In this document: positions 48,201 to 60,146 of the stretch, piece by piece
Numbering within the stretch: the first letter of the stretch is position 1
How the letters are laid out: every line of letters begins with the position of its first letter
DNA from: Nocardioides sp. L-11A
GTDB taxonomy: Bacteria; Actinomycetota; Actinomycetes; Propionibacteriales; Nocardioidaceae
DNA: 64,000 nt
Direction: 5' to 3'
Assembly: GCA_029961745.1 (NCBI GenBank)
Contig: CP124680.1
Span: forward strand, 248,001 to 312,000
Made by a program: the position numbers and the translations under genes
Notes under the pieces: generated by a model
What the model saw: the letters and a program-made list of their open reading frames with translations, nothing else
The model's database searches: none
What the model was told of the DNA's origin: nothing

Positions 48201-50398
48201 GCACGCGGACCGACCTCCAGCCCGCCGCGCCCTGGGTGCAGGTGGCGACGACCGAGGCCGACTGGGACGCGGCCGACCCGGTGCTGCTGCGCCGGATGCT
48301 CGACCAGATGGTGCTGATCCGGGTCTTCGAGGAGTACGTCCTCGACCTCGCCGCGGCCGGTCTCGTCCACGGGCCCGCGCACTCCAGCATCGGCCAGGAG
48401 GCGGGCGCCGTGGGCAGCGCGTTGGCGCTGCGCAGCAGCGACACGGTCAACGGCTCGCACCGCGGTCACCACCAGTTCCTCGCGAAGGCGATCAACCACG
48501 TCGACCCCGACCTCGACCTGCGTGCGCCGGTGGGCGACGAGCTGCGCGACGTCCTGCTCCGCACGCTCGCCGAGATCTGCGGCCTGGCCCGCGGCTTCAG
48601 CGGCGGTCGGGGCGGCTCGATGCACCTCCAGTGGCTGCCCGCCGGCGCCACCGGCACGAACGCGATCGTGGGCGGCGGCGTACCGGTCGCCGCGGGCTAC
48701 GCCTGGGCGCACCGGGCCGCGGCCACCGACGACGTCTCGGTCACCTACTTCGGCGACGGCGCGGTCAACATCGGCTCGACCCTGGAGACGATGAACCTGG
48801 CCGGAGCCTGGCGGCTGCCGTTGTGCTTCTTCATCGAGAACAACCAGTACGCCGTGTCCACCCACGTCAGCGAGGCCACCGCCGAGCCGCGGCTCTCGGC
48901 GCGCGGTCCGGCGTTCAACCTCGCCAGCTGGAAGGTCGACGGCATGGACCCGCTCGCGGTCTACCTGACGACCCAGGACGCCGTCGCCCACATGCGCGCG
49001 GGCGCCGGTGCGACGGTCGTGGAGGCCGACGTCTACCGCTACTTCCACCAGAACGGCGGCTTCCCCGGCAGCGCCTTCGGCTACCGGAGCAAGGAGGAGG
49101 AGGCGAGCTGGCGGGCCCGCGACCCGATCGCGCAGGTCGCGGGGCACCTGGTCCGCCGGGGCGTCCTGACCCCCGAGCAGGTGGAGGCCGGTACGGCGGC
49201 CGCGCAGGCGCTGGTCGCCGAGCTCGGCGACGTGCTGGTCGAGCCGGTGCCGGACGGCAAGCCCGGGCAGCGCCGGATCCGGCCGGCGGAGTGGCCCGAC
49301 CCGGCGTTCGCCGACGTGGGCGTCCGCGGCGACCTCACGGAGTTCGACGACGCGCGCTTCGAGGAGGTCGACACCTTCACCGGCGCCCTGGAGGAGCGGA
49401 AGTTCATCAGCGCGGTGGCGCAGGTGATGCACCGCCGAATGGAGACCGACGCGGGCGTCGTCGTCCTGGGCGAGGACGTGCACCGGCTCAACGGCGGCAC
49501 GAACGGCGCGACCCGCGGGCTGCGGGAGGACTTCGCCGACCGGGTGCTCGGCACCCCGATCAGCGAGAACGCCTTCGCGGGCCTCGGCGGCGGCATCGCG
49601 CTCGACGGCAGGTTCACCCCCGTCGTCGAGTTCATGTACGCCGACTTCATGTGGGTCGCGGCCGACCAGCTCTTCAACCAGATCGGCAAGGCGCGCCACA
49701 TGTTCGGCGGGCGCTCGCCGGTGCCCTTCGTGCTGCGGAGCAAGATCGCCATGGGCACCGGCTACGGCTCGCAGCACTCGATGGACCCGGCCGGCGTCTT
49801 CGTGACCAACCCCGGCTGGCGGGTCGTGGCGCCGTCCACCCCCTTCGACTACGTCGGGCTGATGAACGCCGCGCTGCGCTGCCAGGACCCGGTCGTCGTC
49901 CTCGAGCACGTCGACCTCTACGGCAGCTCCGGGCCGGCACCCGTCGACGACTACGACTACTGCCTGCCGGTCGGCAAGGCGGCGGTGCGCCGCCGTGGCG
50001 AGAAGCTGACCATCCTCACCTACCTGCAGATGACCGGCTTCGTCCTGGAGGCCGTCGCGCAGACCGGCGTCGATGCGGAGGTGATCGACCTGCGCTGGCT
50101 CGACCGCGCCAGCCTCGACTGGGAGACCATCGGGCGCAGCATCGAGAAGACCAACAACGTGCTCATCGCCGAGCAGGGCGCCCGCGGGACGTCGTACGGC
50201 GGGTGGCTGGCCGACGAGATCCAGCGCCGCTTCTTCGACCATCTCGACGCGCCCGTCGAGCGGGTGACCGGCCGCGAGGCCTCGCCCAGCATCAGCAAGG
50301 TCCTCGAACGGGCAGCGATCGCGCAGGCGGCCGAGGTCGTGGCCGCGCTCGACGCGCTCGGTTTCACGTCCGGTCCCGGGGTGGCGAGCGATGGCTGA
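48197..50398 (+). CDS. 2-oxoacid dehydrogenase E1 component, fused alpha-beta subunits
   Basis: The 733-residue protein joins an E1 alpha half (about 20-370) and an E1 beta half (about 395-733). The alpha half has the thiamine diphosphate motif FGDGAVNIGSTLETMNLAG with FIENNQYAVST. The beta half has VVVLGEDVHRL, TPISENAFAGLGGGIALDG, EFMYADFMWVAADQLFNQIG and RSKIAMGTGYGSQHS. It decarboxylates a 2-oxoacid (branched-chain or acetoin-like) and transfers the acyl group to the lipoyl E2 encoded downstream with an 8-base overlap. Fused E1 is known but less usual than separate subunits. No E3 gene lies in the island, so it must borrow one. Confidence 0.9.
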   Translation: MSTRTDLQPAAPWVQVATTEADWDAADPVLLRRMLDQMVLIRVFEEYVLDLAAAGLVHGPAHSSIGQEAGAVGSALALRSSDTVNGSHRGHHQFLAKAINHVDPDLDLRAPVGDELRDVLLRTLAEICGLARGFSGGRGGSMHLQWLPAGATGTNAIVGGGVPVAAGYAWAHRAAATDDVSVTYFGDGAVNIGSTLETMNLAGAWRLPLCFFIENNQYAVSTHVSEATAEPRLSARGPAFNLASWKVDGMDPLAVYLTTQDAVAHMRAGAGATVVEADVYRYFHQNGGFPGSAFGYRSKEEEASWRARDPIAQVAGHLVRRGVLTPEQVEAGTAAAQALVAELGDVLVEPVPDGKPGQRRIRPAEWPDPAFADVGVRGDLTEFDDARFEEVDTFTGALEERKFISAVAQVMHRRMETDAGVVVLGEDVHRLNGGTNGATRGLREDFADRVLGTPISENAFAGLGGGIALDGRFTPVVEFMYADFMWVAADQLFNQIGKARHMFGGRSPVPFVLRSKIAMGTGYGSQHSMDPAGVFVTNPGWRVVAPSTPFDYVGLMNAALRCQDPVVVLEHVDLYGSSGPAPVDDYDYCLPVGKAAVRRRGEKLTILTYLQMTGFVLEAVAQTGVDAEVIDLRWLDRASLDWETIGRSIEKTNNVLIAEQGARGTSYGGWLADEIQRRFFDHLDAPVERVTGREASPSISKVLERAAIAQAAEVVAALDALGFTSGPGVASDG

Positions 50399-51593
50399 GC
50401 TGCTGCGGATGCCGGAGGTCCTCGCGAACTCCACCGAGGCGGTCCTGGCCGGCTGGCTGGTCGAGCCCGGCGTCGCGTTCGTCGCCGGGGACCCGATCGC
50501 CACCGTCGAGACGGAGAAGGCGATCGTCGACGTGGAGGCCGACCGCGACGGCTGCCTGCTCGACCTGCTCGTCGCGCCCGGCACGAGTGTCCGGGTCGGT
50601 ACGCCGATCGCGGTGGTCGGCGTACCCGGCGAGAGCCTGCCCGACCCGACCACGCTCGGGCTCACGCCCGAGCAGTCGGCGCCCGAGCAGCCGGCGCCCG
50701 AGCAGTCGGTGCGCGAGCCGGTGCCCGAGGGACGGCGGGTGTTCGCCAGTCCGCTGGCGCGGCGGCTGGCGGCCGAGCACGGACTGCGGCTCGAGGAGCT
50801 CTCCGGCTCGGGTCCGCGTGGCCGGATCCGTCGACGCGACGTCGACGCCGCCCTGGCCCGCGGTCGCTCCGAGCCGGCCGAGCCCGCGGCACCGTCTCGG
50901 CCGACGGACCCGGCCGCGTACCACGACGAGCCGCACACCCCGCTGCGTCGGGCGATCAGCCGTCGATTGAGCGCGAGCAAGCAGGAGGTGCCGCACTTCT
51001 ACCTGCGCGCCTCGTGCCGGGTGGCCCGGCTGACGGCGCTGCGCGCCGACCTCAACCGGTACGCCGAGCCCCGGGTCTCGCTCAACGACCTCCTCGTCAA
51101 GGCCGTCGCTCGCACCCACACCCTGGTCCCCGACCTCAACGTGATGTGGACCGAGGAGGCGCTGCGCCGCTTCGCCTCGGTCGACGTCGCCGTCGCGATC
51201 GCCTCCGGCCGGGGGCTGGTGACGCCGGTCCTGCGCGGCGTCGAGGCCCGGTCGGTCGCGGAGATCGGGGCGCTGGTGCGCGACCTGCGCGAGCGGGCCG
51301 ACGCGGGCACCCTGCGCCAGCACGAGCTCGAGGGCGGATCGGTGAGCGTGTCCAACCTCGGTGGCTACGGCACCGAGGAGTTCGCCGCCATCATCAACCC
51401 GCCCCAGGCCGCGATCCTCGCGATCGGCGCCGTCCGCGACGAGGTGATCGCCGAGGACGGCGCGCCGCAGGTCGCGCCGGTGCTGCGGGTGACCCTCTCC
51501 GTCGATCACCGCGCGGCCGACGGCGCCGCGGCCGCACGCTGGCTCGCGGCCTTCGTCGCGGTGGTCGAAGACCCGATCCAGCTCCTCACCTGA
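50391..51593 (+). CDS. 2-oxoacid dehydrogenase E2 component (dihydrolipoamide acyltransferase)
   Basis: The 400-residue protein has one N-terminal lipoyl domain (lipoylated Lys43 in VETEKAIVDVEA), a linker with three near-identical units (EQSAPEQPAPEQS) encoded by a short tandem repeat near 50667-50712, a peripheral-subunit-binding domain (RVFASPLARRLAAEHGLRLE, about 116-155) and the catalytic domain (about 180-400) with LSVDHRAADGAAAARW carrying the active His and Asp. It transfers the acyl group to CoA. A single lipoyl domain is common in branched-chain or acetoin-type complexes. It ends the main catabolic operon. Confidence 0.9.
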   Translation: MAELLRMPEVLANSTEAVLAGWLVEPGVAFVAGDPIATVETEKAIVDVEADRDGCLLDLLVAPGTSVRVGTPIAVVGVPGESLPDPTTLGLTPEQSAPEQPAPEQSVREPVPEGRRVFASPLARRLAAEHGLRLEELSGSGPRGRIRRRDVDAALARGRSEPAEPAAPSRPTDPAAYHDEPHTPLRRAISRRLSASKQEVPHFYLRASCRVARLTALRADLNRYAEPRVSLNDLLVKAVARTHTLVPDLNVMWTEEALRRFASVDVAVAIASGRGLVTPVLRGVEARSVAEIGALVRDLRERADAGTLRQHELEGGSVSVSNLGGYGTEEFAAIINPPQAAILAIGAVRDEVIAEDGAPQVAPVLRVTLSVDHRAADGAAAARWLAAFVAVVEDPIQLLT

Positions 51594-51665
51594 GGCCCGG
51601 CCGCGCCCGCCGCGGCCACCAGCAAGAATCGATCGACGCAGGACAACGAGAACCAGGAGACACCC

Positions 51666-52163
51666 ATGGTCGACACCGCCGCCTTCGAGGCGCTCATCCG
51701 CCGCGTGGACACCCTCGAGGCCGAGGCCAGCATCGTCAAGGTGCTCTTCCGGCTCGGGATGACGCTCGACTACGGCGAGCACGACGCCTGGCTCGACTGC
51801 TTCGTGCCGGACGCCAGCTTCCAGATGGTCGAGGTCAGCGAGACCGACCGCGTGGTCCGGGTCCAGCACACCAGCAGGGACGCGCTGGCCGCCTTCATCC
51901 CGGGGCACTCGCACGCCCCGGAGCACTTCCACAAGCACCTCGTCGGCGACCCGGTGGTGGAGGTGGACGGCGACACGGCCACCAGCACGTCGTACCTGAC
52001 CCGGATCGACAAGGGTGCGGACGGCCCGTTCCTGTGGTCCTTCGGGCGCTACCTCGACACCTTCCAGCGGTGCGACGACGGCCGCTGGCGGGTCCGCAGC
52101 CGGATCATCGAGGTCGAGTCCCGGGCCGCGCCGGTCAAGGCGTCCGACATCGGTTCCAAGTAG
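51666..52163 (+). CDS. SnoaL-like/nuclear transport factor 2-like protein
   Basis: The 165-residue protein has the cone-shaped SnoaL/NTF2 fold signature: an N-terminal helix pair (FEALIRRVDTLEAEASIVKV), LDYGEHDAWLDCFVPDASFQ, then strands including TSYLTRIDKG and RWRVRSRIIEVESR. Members are dehydratases, isomerases, or ring-hydroxylating dioxygenase beta-type subunits; this one has no obvious catalytic assignment. AGGAGA precedes the ATG. It lies 72 bases after E2 and 55 before lacI on the same strand, so it may belong to the catabolic operon. Confidence 0.75.
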   Translation: MVDTAAFEALIRRVDTLEAEASIVKVLFRLGMTLDYGEHDAWLDCFVPDASFQMVEVSETDRVVRVQHTSRDALAAFIPGHSHAPEHFHKHLVGDPVVEVDGDTATSTSYLTRIDKGADGPFLWSFGRYLDTFQRCDDGRWRVRSRIIEVESRAAPVKASDIGSK

Positions 52164-52176
52164 ACTCCGCCGTGGG

Positions 52177-52192
52177 CCGCAACCGGTTGCGG
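52177..52192. promoter_or_regulatory. LacI-type operator before the regulator gene (autoregulation)
   Basis: CCGCAACCGGTTGCGG is a perfect 16-bp palindrome 26 bases before the lacI-like ATG. It is the best-formed of the seven sites, as expected for an autoregulated repressor. GGAGGAGAG follows as ribosome site. Confidence 0.75.
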
Positions 52193-52218
52193 TGGGGCAA
52201 CGACCGGAGGAGAGTGCC

Positions 52219-53238
52219 ATGTCAGCCACGCTGCGTGACGTAGCGGCCGCTGCCGGGGTCCATGCGGCGACCGCGTCGCGGGCGCTCAACCCGGAGACGC
52301 TCGGCATGGTCAACCCGGCCACCGCCAAACGGGTCCGGGAGGCGGCCGAGCGACTCGGCTACGTGCCGAACCCGATCGCGCGCAGCCTGAAGACCAACCG
52401 CACGCTCTCGCTCGGCGCCGTCGTCCCCGACATCACCAACCCCCTCTTCGCGCCGATCATCCGGGGCATCGAGGACGTCGCGGTCGCGGCCGGCTACAAC
52501 GTGCTGATCGCCAACACCGACAACGAGCCCGACCGCGAGCGCGACCAGGTCGCGAGCCTGCGCGCCCGGCAGGTCGACGGCCTGATCCTGGCCACCGCAC
52601 GGATCGAGGACCCGGTCATCTCCACCCTGATCGCCGACAAGGTGCCGATCGTGCTCGTCAACCGGGTCGAGCCCGACCTGCCGATCTTCAGTGTCGCCGG
52701 CGACGACGCGTCCGGCATCCGGCAGGCGTTGCGGCACCTGCACGAGCTGGGGCATCGCCGGATCGCCCACATCGCCGGCCCGAGCAGCACCTCGACCGGC
52801 GTGGTCCGCCGGCGTACCTTCCAGCTCGAGATCGGCGAGCTCGGCCTGGCCGCGGAGGACTGCCCGATCGTCGAGGCGGCCAGCTATCAGATCGAGGACG
52901 GCGCGGGCTGCCTGCGCACCGTCCTCGACGAGCACCCCGGTGTCACCGCCGTCCTCGCGGCCAACGACCTCCTCGCGATCGGCTGCTACGAGGTGCTCGC
53001 GGAGCGCGGGCTCTCCTGTCCGGCGGACCTCAGCGTGGTCGGCTTCAACGACATCCCCTTCGTCGACAAGGTGTGGCCGCCGCTGACCACCGTCCACGTC
53101 CGGCACTACGACTTCGGTGCCGAGGCGGCGCGGCTGGTCCTCGAGCAGCTGCGCGACCCCGCGATCTCGCCGAAGTCGGTGCTGCTCTCGGTGTCCCTCG
53201 TGGTCCGCGGCTCGACCGCCGCCCCTCCTGATCGTTGA
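52219..53238 (+). CDS. LacI family transcriptional regulator
   Basis: The 339-residue repressor has an N-terminal LacI HTH (TLRDVAAAAGVHAATASRAL, residues 4-23), the hinge helix (YVPNPIARSLKT) and a periplasmic-binding-like effector domain with PDITNPLFAPIIRGIEDVA, ANDLLAIGCYEVLAERG and VVGFNDIPF. It should bind the GCAAnCGnTTGC-type palindromes found upstream of its own gene and of each unit in the 31-54 kb island, and be released by an intermediate of the pathway. The ATG at 52219 has GGAGGAGAG upstream; longer frames start inside the preceding gene. Confidence 0.93.
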   Translation: MSATLRDVAAAAGVHAATASRALNPETLGMVNPATAKRVREAAERLGYVPNPIARSLKTNRTLSLGAVVPDITNPLFAPIIRGIEDVAVAAGYNVLIANTDNEPDRERDQVASLRARQVDGLILATARIEDPVISTLIADKVPIVLVNRVEPDLPIFSVAGDDASGIRQALRHLHELGHRRIAHIAGPSSTSTGVVRRRTFQLEIGELGLAAEDCPIVEAASYQIEDGAGCLRTVLDEHPGVTAVLAANDLLAIGCYEVLAERGLSCPADLSVVGFNDIPFVDKVWPPLTTVHVRHYDFGAEAARLVLEQLRDPAISPKSVLLSVSLVVRGSTAAPPDR

Positions 53239-53269
53239 GTCGTCGCACCCGGCCCGTCGAGTGGTCGCT

Positions 53270-54673
53270 TCAACGGGTCGGATGCGACAGCTCGGCGGGA
53301 GATGGGCCGGCCGGTCCGGCGGGGAGCGGTGACCAGCGCAGGCCCGGGGCGAAGGTGTCGTCGGGGTCGTACGTCGTGCGGATGATGCTCAGCCGGCGCA
53401 GCTCTGCCGGCGACCAGGCGGCCCGGATCCGGTCGGCGCCGCGATCGATCCCCGCGAAGGCGGGCAGCGTCGCGCCGGCGCCGTAGACCGCCATCGTGTC
53501 CACAAGCCGGTCGAGTGCGGCGTCGACGCCGAGGCGGTCCCGCTCGGCGGGATCGGGGGCTGCGGCGCCCAGGGCGAACAGGTTGAAGCGCGCCGCGCGG
53601 CCGGGCGCGGCGTTCGCCACTGCAGGCGGTGCCGACATCGCGCCGCCCATCAGCCGCAGCTCGCTGACGATCAGCGACGAGCCGGCCGCCTCGGCCGCGT
53701 CGAGGAAGGTGGCGATGCCGGCGTGGTCGAGGTCGTCGAGGAGGAGGGAGTCCTGCTGGCTGGGCTTGCGGTCGTCGGGCTCGTTGTGGATCCGGCCCGT
53801 GTCGGTGCAGGCCATCGGGCCGATCCCGCCGAGCACCGGGGCCGCGAAGCCGGCCACCACGACGGCGTCCGGTCCGGGTGGGCCCACCTCGGCATAGCGC
53901 AGGTGCAGCACCCGCCGGCCGGCGATCGCCGGTGGGAGGCCGGGCCGGTCGGGGACGTTGAGGACGGCGACCGAGGTGGAGACGCTCCCTGGCGCGGTCC
54001 GGGCCCAGTCCAGCCACTGCGCGAGGACGCTCGGCGCGTCGTCGATCGCGTAGTAGTAGGACCCCGCGTGCAGCGCGGGCACCGGGGCGAGGTCGAAGGT
54101 CAGCTCGGTGACCAGCCCCAGCCCGCCACCGCCGCGCAGGGCCCAGAACAGGTCGGGCTCGGACTCCGCGTCGACCCGGTGCAGGACGCCGTCGCCGGTG
54201 ACCACGGTGAGAGCGCGGACCCGATCGGCCGCGAACCCGAGGGTGCGCGAGAGGAGCCCCAGCCCGCCGTTGACGGTGTAGCCCACGACGCCCACCTGGC
54301 CGGTGGACCCGGCGGCGCCGGTGAGGCCGTGCTCGCCGGCCGCCGCCTGGAGGTCGGCCCAGCGCACCCCGGCGCCGACCGTCGCGGTCCGCCGCTCGGG
54401 GTCGACCGCGATCCGGTCGAGCCGACGGGTGCTGATCAGCGCGCCGCCGTCGACCATCCGGGCGCCGTGCCCCGTGGCCTGGAAGCCCACGCGCAGGCCG
54501 TCCTCCCGGGCCCGGGCGACGGCGGCGACCACCTCGGCGTCCGTGGTCGGCGCGATCACCCGCGCGGGCCGGTGCACGGTCAGCGTGTTGAAGCAGGACA
54601 GCGCCTCGGCGTACTCGGGTGTGCCCGCGGGGACGGTGCGGTCCGCGGTGCCGGGGTCCGGGGTCGAAGGCAT
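53270..54673 (-). CDS. FAD-linked oxidoreductase, berberine-bridge-enzyme type
   Basis: The 467-residue enzyme has the VAO/PCMH FAD domain (about 35-200) with His69 in FQATGHGARMVDGG, the usual site of covalent FAD attachment. The second attachment Cys of BBE enzymes is replaced in AGSTGQVGVVGYTVNGGLGL, so flavin linkage is probably through His only. The C-terminal BBE-like segment includes TTYDPDDTFAPGLRW. Such enzymes oxidise sugars, alcohols or amines with O2 or other acceptors. It is convergent with lacI and has its own LacI-type operator 17 bases upstream of the ATG, tying it to the island. Confidence 0.87.
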   Translation of the reverse strand: MPSTPDPGTADRTVPAGTPEYAEALSCFNTLTVHRPARVIAPTTDAEVVAAVARAREDGLRVGFQATGHGARMVDGGALISTRRLDRIAVDPERRTATVGAGVRWADLQAAAGEHGLTGAAGSTGQVGVVGYTVNGGLGLLSRTLGFAADRVRALTVVTGDGVLHRVDAESEPDLFWALRGGGGLGLVTELTFDLAPVPALHAGSYYYAIDDAPSVLAQWLDWARTAPGSVSTSVAVLNVPDRPGLPPAIAGRRVLHLRYAEVGPPGPDAVVVAGFAAPVLGGIGPMACTDTGRIHNEPDDRKPSQQDSLLLDDLDHAGIATFLDAAEAAGSSLIVSELRLMGGAMSAPPAVANAAPGRAARFNLFALGAAAPDPAERDRLGVDAALDRLVDTMAVYGAGATLPAFAGIDRGADRIRAAWSPAELRRLSIIRTTYDPDDTFAPGLRWSPLPAGPAGPSPAELSHPTR

Positions 54674-54689
54674 GGTCGGCTCCTGCCGT

Positions 54690-54701
54690 GCAATCGTTTG
54701 T
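54690..54701. promoter_or_regulatory. LacI-type operator before the FAD oxidoreductase
   Basis: GCAATCGTTTGT matches the island's operator pattern and lies 17-28 bases upstream of the minus-strand ATG at 54673, with AGGAGCC between as the ribosome site. Confidence 0.6.
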
Positions 54702-54775
54702 GAGTGGCGCCACCGTACCGCAGCCCCGGCCCCGCGGACTGGTCGTCGACCCTGCTTCAGGACGCGCGAACTCCC

Positions 54776-54833
54776 GGTGAGCCCGTGAGCAGGAGTTGAC
54801 CTGACGAGATCTCGCGGCGCCGCGGCCGGAAAC
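54776..54833 (+). promoter_or_regulatory. Shared nitrate-gene upstream signature, narK copy
   Basis: GGTGAG, three to four bases, GTGAG, then GTTGAC (ending 54800) and GGAAAC 27 bases later. The same order and spacing occurs before nasA (57963-58020) and nirB (63825-63883). This suggests one activator or a special promoter for nitrate assimilation. Confidence 0.6.
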
Positions 54834-54889
54834 GACGCCCGGCCAGGCTGAGGCGCGACCACCCGACCCGAGCCCGCCAGGAGCGCCCG

Positions 54890-56407
54890 ATGACCCTGAC
54901 CAGCCCGAGCGGCGCGCCGCCGCTCGCCCCCGCACCGGACCGGCGCCGTCGGGGCCGGTGGATCGCGGACTGGCGCCCCGAGGACCCGGACTTCTGGGAG
55001 AGCACCGGCGCGCCGATCGCCCGGCGCAACCTGGTCTGGTCGATCTTCGCCGAGCACCTCGGCTTCTCCGTGTGGCTGATCTGGAGCGTCAGCTCGGCCT
55101 TCCTCGTCGCCCAGGGCTTCGCGTTCTCGCCCCAGCAGCTCTTCCTCCTCGTCGCGATCCCCAACCTGGTGGGCGCGCTGATCCGGGTGCCCTACACCCT
55201 GGCCGTGGGCCGCTTCGGCGGCCGCAACTGGACGATGGTCAGCGCGGGGCTGCTGCTCGTGCCGACCCTCGGCTTCGCGTACGCCGTCACCCGGCCCGAC
55301 ACGCCGTACTGGCTGTTCTGCGTGATCGCGGCGACCGCCGGCTTCGGCGGCGGCAACTTCGCCAGCTCGATGGCGAACATCAACTTCTTCTACCCCGCCC
55401 GGCTCAAGGGCGCCGCGCTCGGCCTCAACGCCGCGGGCGGCAACCTCGGCGTCGCGCTCATCCAGCTGTGCCTGCCGGTACTCGTCGGCGGCGCCGGCCT
55501 CTTCGGGCTGGTCCGGGCCAGCGAGGGCGGGGTCCACCTGGAGCGCGCGGCGTGGGTGTACGCCGGATTCGCTGTCGTGGCCGTCCTGGCCGCCCTGTTC
55601 CGGATGGACAACCTCGCCGACGCCCGCGCCGACACCCGCCAGCAGCTGAGCGTGCTGCGGCACCGCCACACCTGGGTGCTGGCGCTCCTCTACATCGGGA
55701 CGTTCGGGTCGTTCATCGGCTACTCCGCCGCCCTGCCACTGCTGATCAAGCTCAACTTCTGGCACCAGGCCGGGCCGGGCGTCCCCGGCGCCCCGGGGAT
55801 CGGCATCGAGTTCGCCTCCTACGCCTTCCTCGGCGCGCTGGTCGGCTCGGTCACCCGCCCGCTCGGCGGCCACCTCGCCGACCGGTACGGCGGCGCCCGG
55901 GTCACGCTCCTCGCCTTCGCCGGGCTGGTGCTCGGCACGCTCGGCATCCTGGGCACGCTGTCCCTGCTGACCCCGATCCCGACCACCGGGGTCGCGGCGC
56001 AGGCCGCCGCCGTCGATGCCAACGCGGCGGTGTTCCCGCTCTTCCTCGGCGTCTTCCTGCTGGTGTTCGCCTGCACGGGCATCGGCAACGGATCGACGTA
56101 CAAGATGATCCCGGCCCTCCACCGCGCCGACGCGGTGCTCGCGACGGCCGCGGGCACGCCCGAGCGCGAGCTCGCACTGCTCGGCGGCACGCGGCGGTCG
56201 TCGGCGGCGGTCGGCATCATCGGCGCCGTCGGCGCGCTCGGCGGCTTCCTCATCCCGATCACGTTCAACAGCCCGTGGGTCAGCGAGCCGCTGGCCGCCA
56301 CCCGCAGCGCGTTCGCGGTCTTCGCCGCGTGCTACGTCCTCTGCCTCGTCGTCACCTGGGCGGTCTACTGCCGGCGCGGGCAGCGGTACGCCGAGGCCGG
56401 GATCTGA
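54890..56407 (+). CDS. narK: Nitrate/nitrite transporter, NarK-type MFS
   Basis: The 505-residue MFS protein has 12 membrane helices and the nitrate signature glycine-rich segments AATAGFGGGNFASSMANINFFYP and LNAAGGNLGVALIQL in the two halves (the first has the GGGNFASSM core of NarK/NasA). The N-terminal WIADWRPEDPDFWE is typical of actinobacterial NarK. It brings in nitrate or expels nitrite. The ATG at 54890 has CAGGAG upstream. Genes for nitrate reductase, nirB and glutamate dehydrogenase follow in the same region, so assimilation is the likely role. Confidence 0.92.
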   Translation: MTLTSPSGAPPLAPAPDRRRRGRWIADWRPEDPDFWESTGAPIARRNLVWSIFAEHLGFSVWLIWSVSSAFLVAQGFAFSPQQLFLLVAIPNLVGALIRVPYTLAVGRFGGRNWTMVSAGLLLVPTLGFAYAVTRPDTPYWLFCVIAATAGFGGGNFASSMANINFFYPARLKGAALGLNAAGGNLGVALIQLCLPVLVGGAGLFGLVRASEGGVHLERAAWVYAGFAVVAVLAALFRMDNLADARADTRQQLSVLRHRHTWVLALLYIGTFGSFIGYSAALPLLIKLNFWHQAGPGVPGAPGIGIEFASYAFLGALVGSVTRPLGGHLADRYGGARVTLLAFAGLVLGTLGILGTLSLLTPIPTTGVAAQAAAVDANAAVFPLFLGVFLLVFACTGIGNGSTYKMIPALHRADAVLATAAGTPERELALLGGTRRSSAAVGIIGAVGALGGFLIPITFNSPWVSEPLAATRSAFAVFAACYVLCLVVTWAVYCRRGQRYAEAGI

Positions 56408-56421
56408 CGCGGGGGTGTGCT

Positions 56422-56480
56422 GTTCACCTACCGAAATTGTCGCTGGAACGCCCCGAGCACGACAAATTCGGTAGGTGAAC
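56422..56480. repeat. Palindromic repeat family A, copy 3
   Basis: Arms 56422-56442 and 56460-56480 (GTTCACCTACCGAAATTGTC plus G) pair with one mismatch around a 17-base loop. It fills the gap between the convergent narK and gdhA genes, 15 bases after one stop and 9 bases before the other. Confidence 0.85.
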
Positions 56481-56489
56481 CGTCCGGAC

Positions 56490-57863
<1,374 letters not shown>

Positions 57864-57962
57864 TCAGACGCACGAGGACGCCGCCCACAACGCTGTGGTG
57901 GTGTCTCTCGGAAGTTCCTAGCGTCTCATCTCCGTGACCATCCTGTGGACGGCGGGTCCTCC

Positions 57963-58020
57963 GGTGAGACTGTGAGGACTCGTTGACAGGGAGTGGCACC
58001 GGCGCTCCCCGGCGTGAAAT
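57963..58020 (+). promoter_or_regulatory. Shared nitrate-gene upstream signature, nasA copy
   Basis: GGTGAG (57963-57968), GTGAGGA (57972-57978), GTTGAC (57982-57987) and GAAAT (58016-58020), with 28 bases between GTTGAC and GAAA exactly as upstream of narK. Confidence 0.6.
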
Positions 58021-58042
58021 GCGGATGTCGTCGAATCGGTTC

Positions 58043-60136
<2,094 letters not shown>

Positions 60137-60146
60137 GCCGTCCGGC

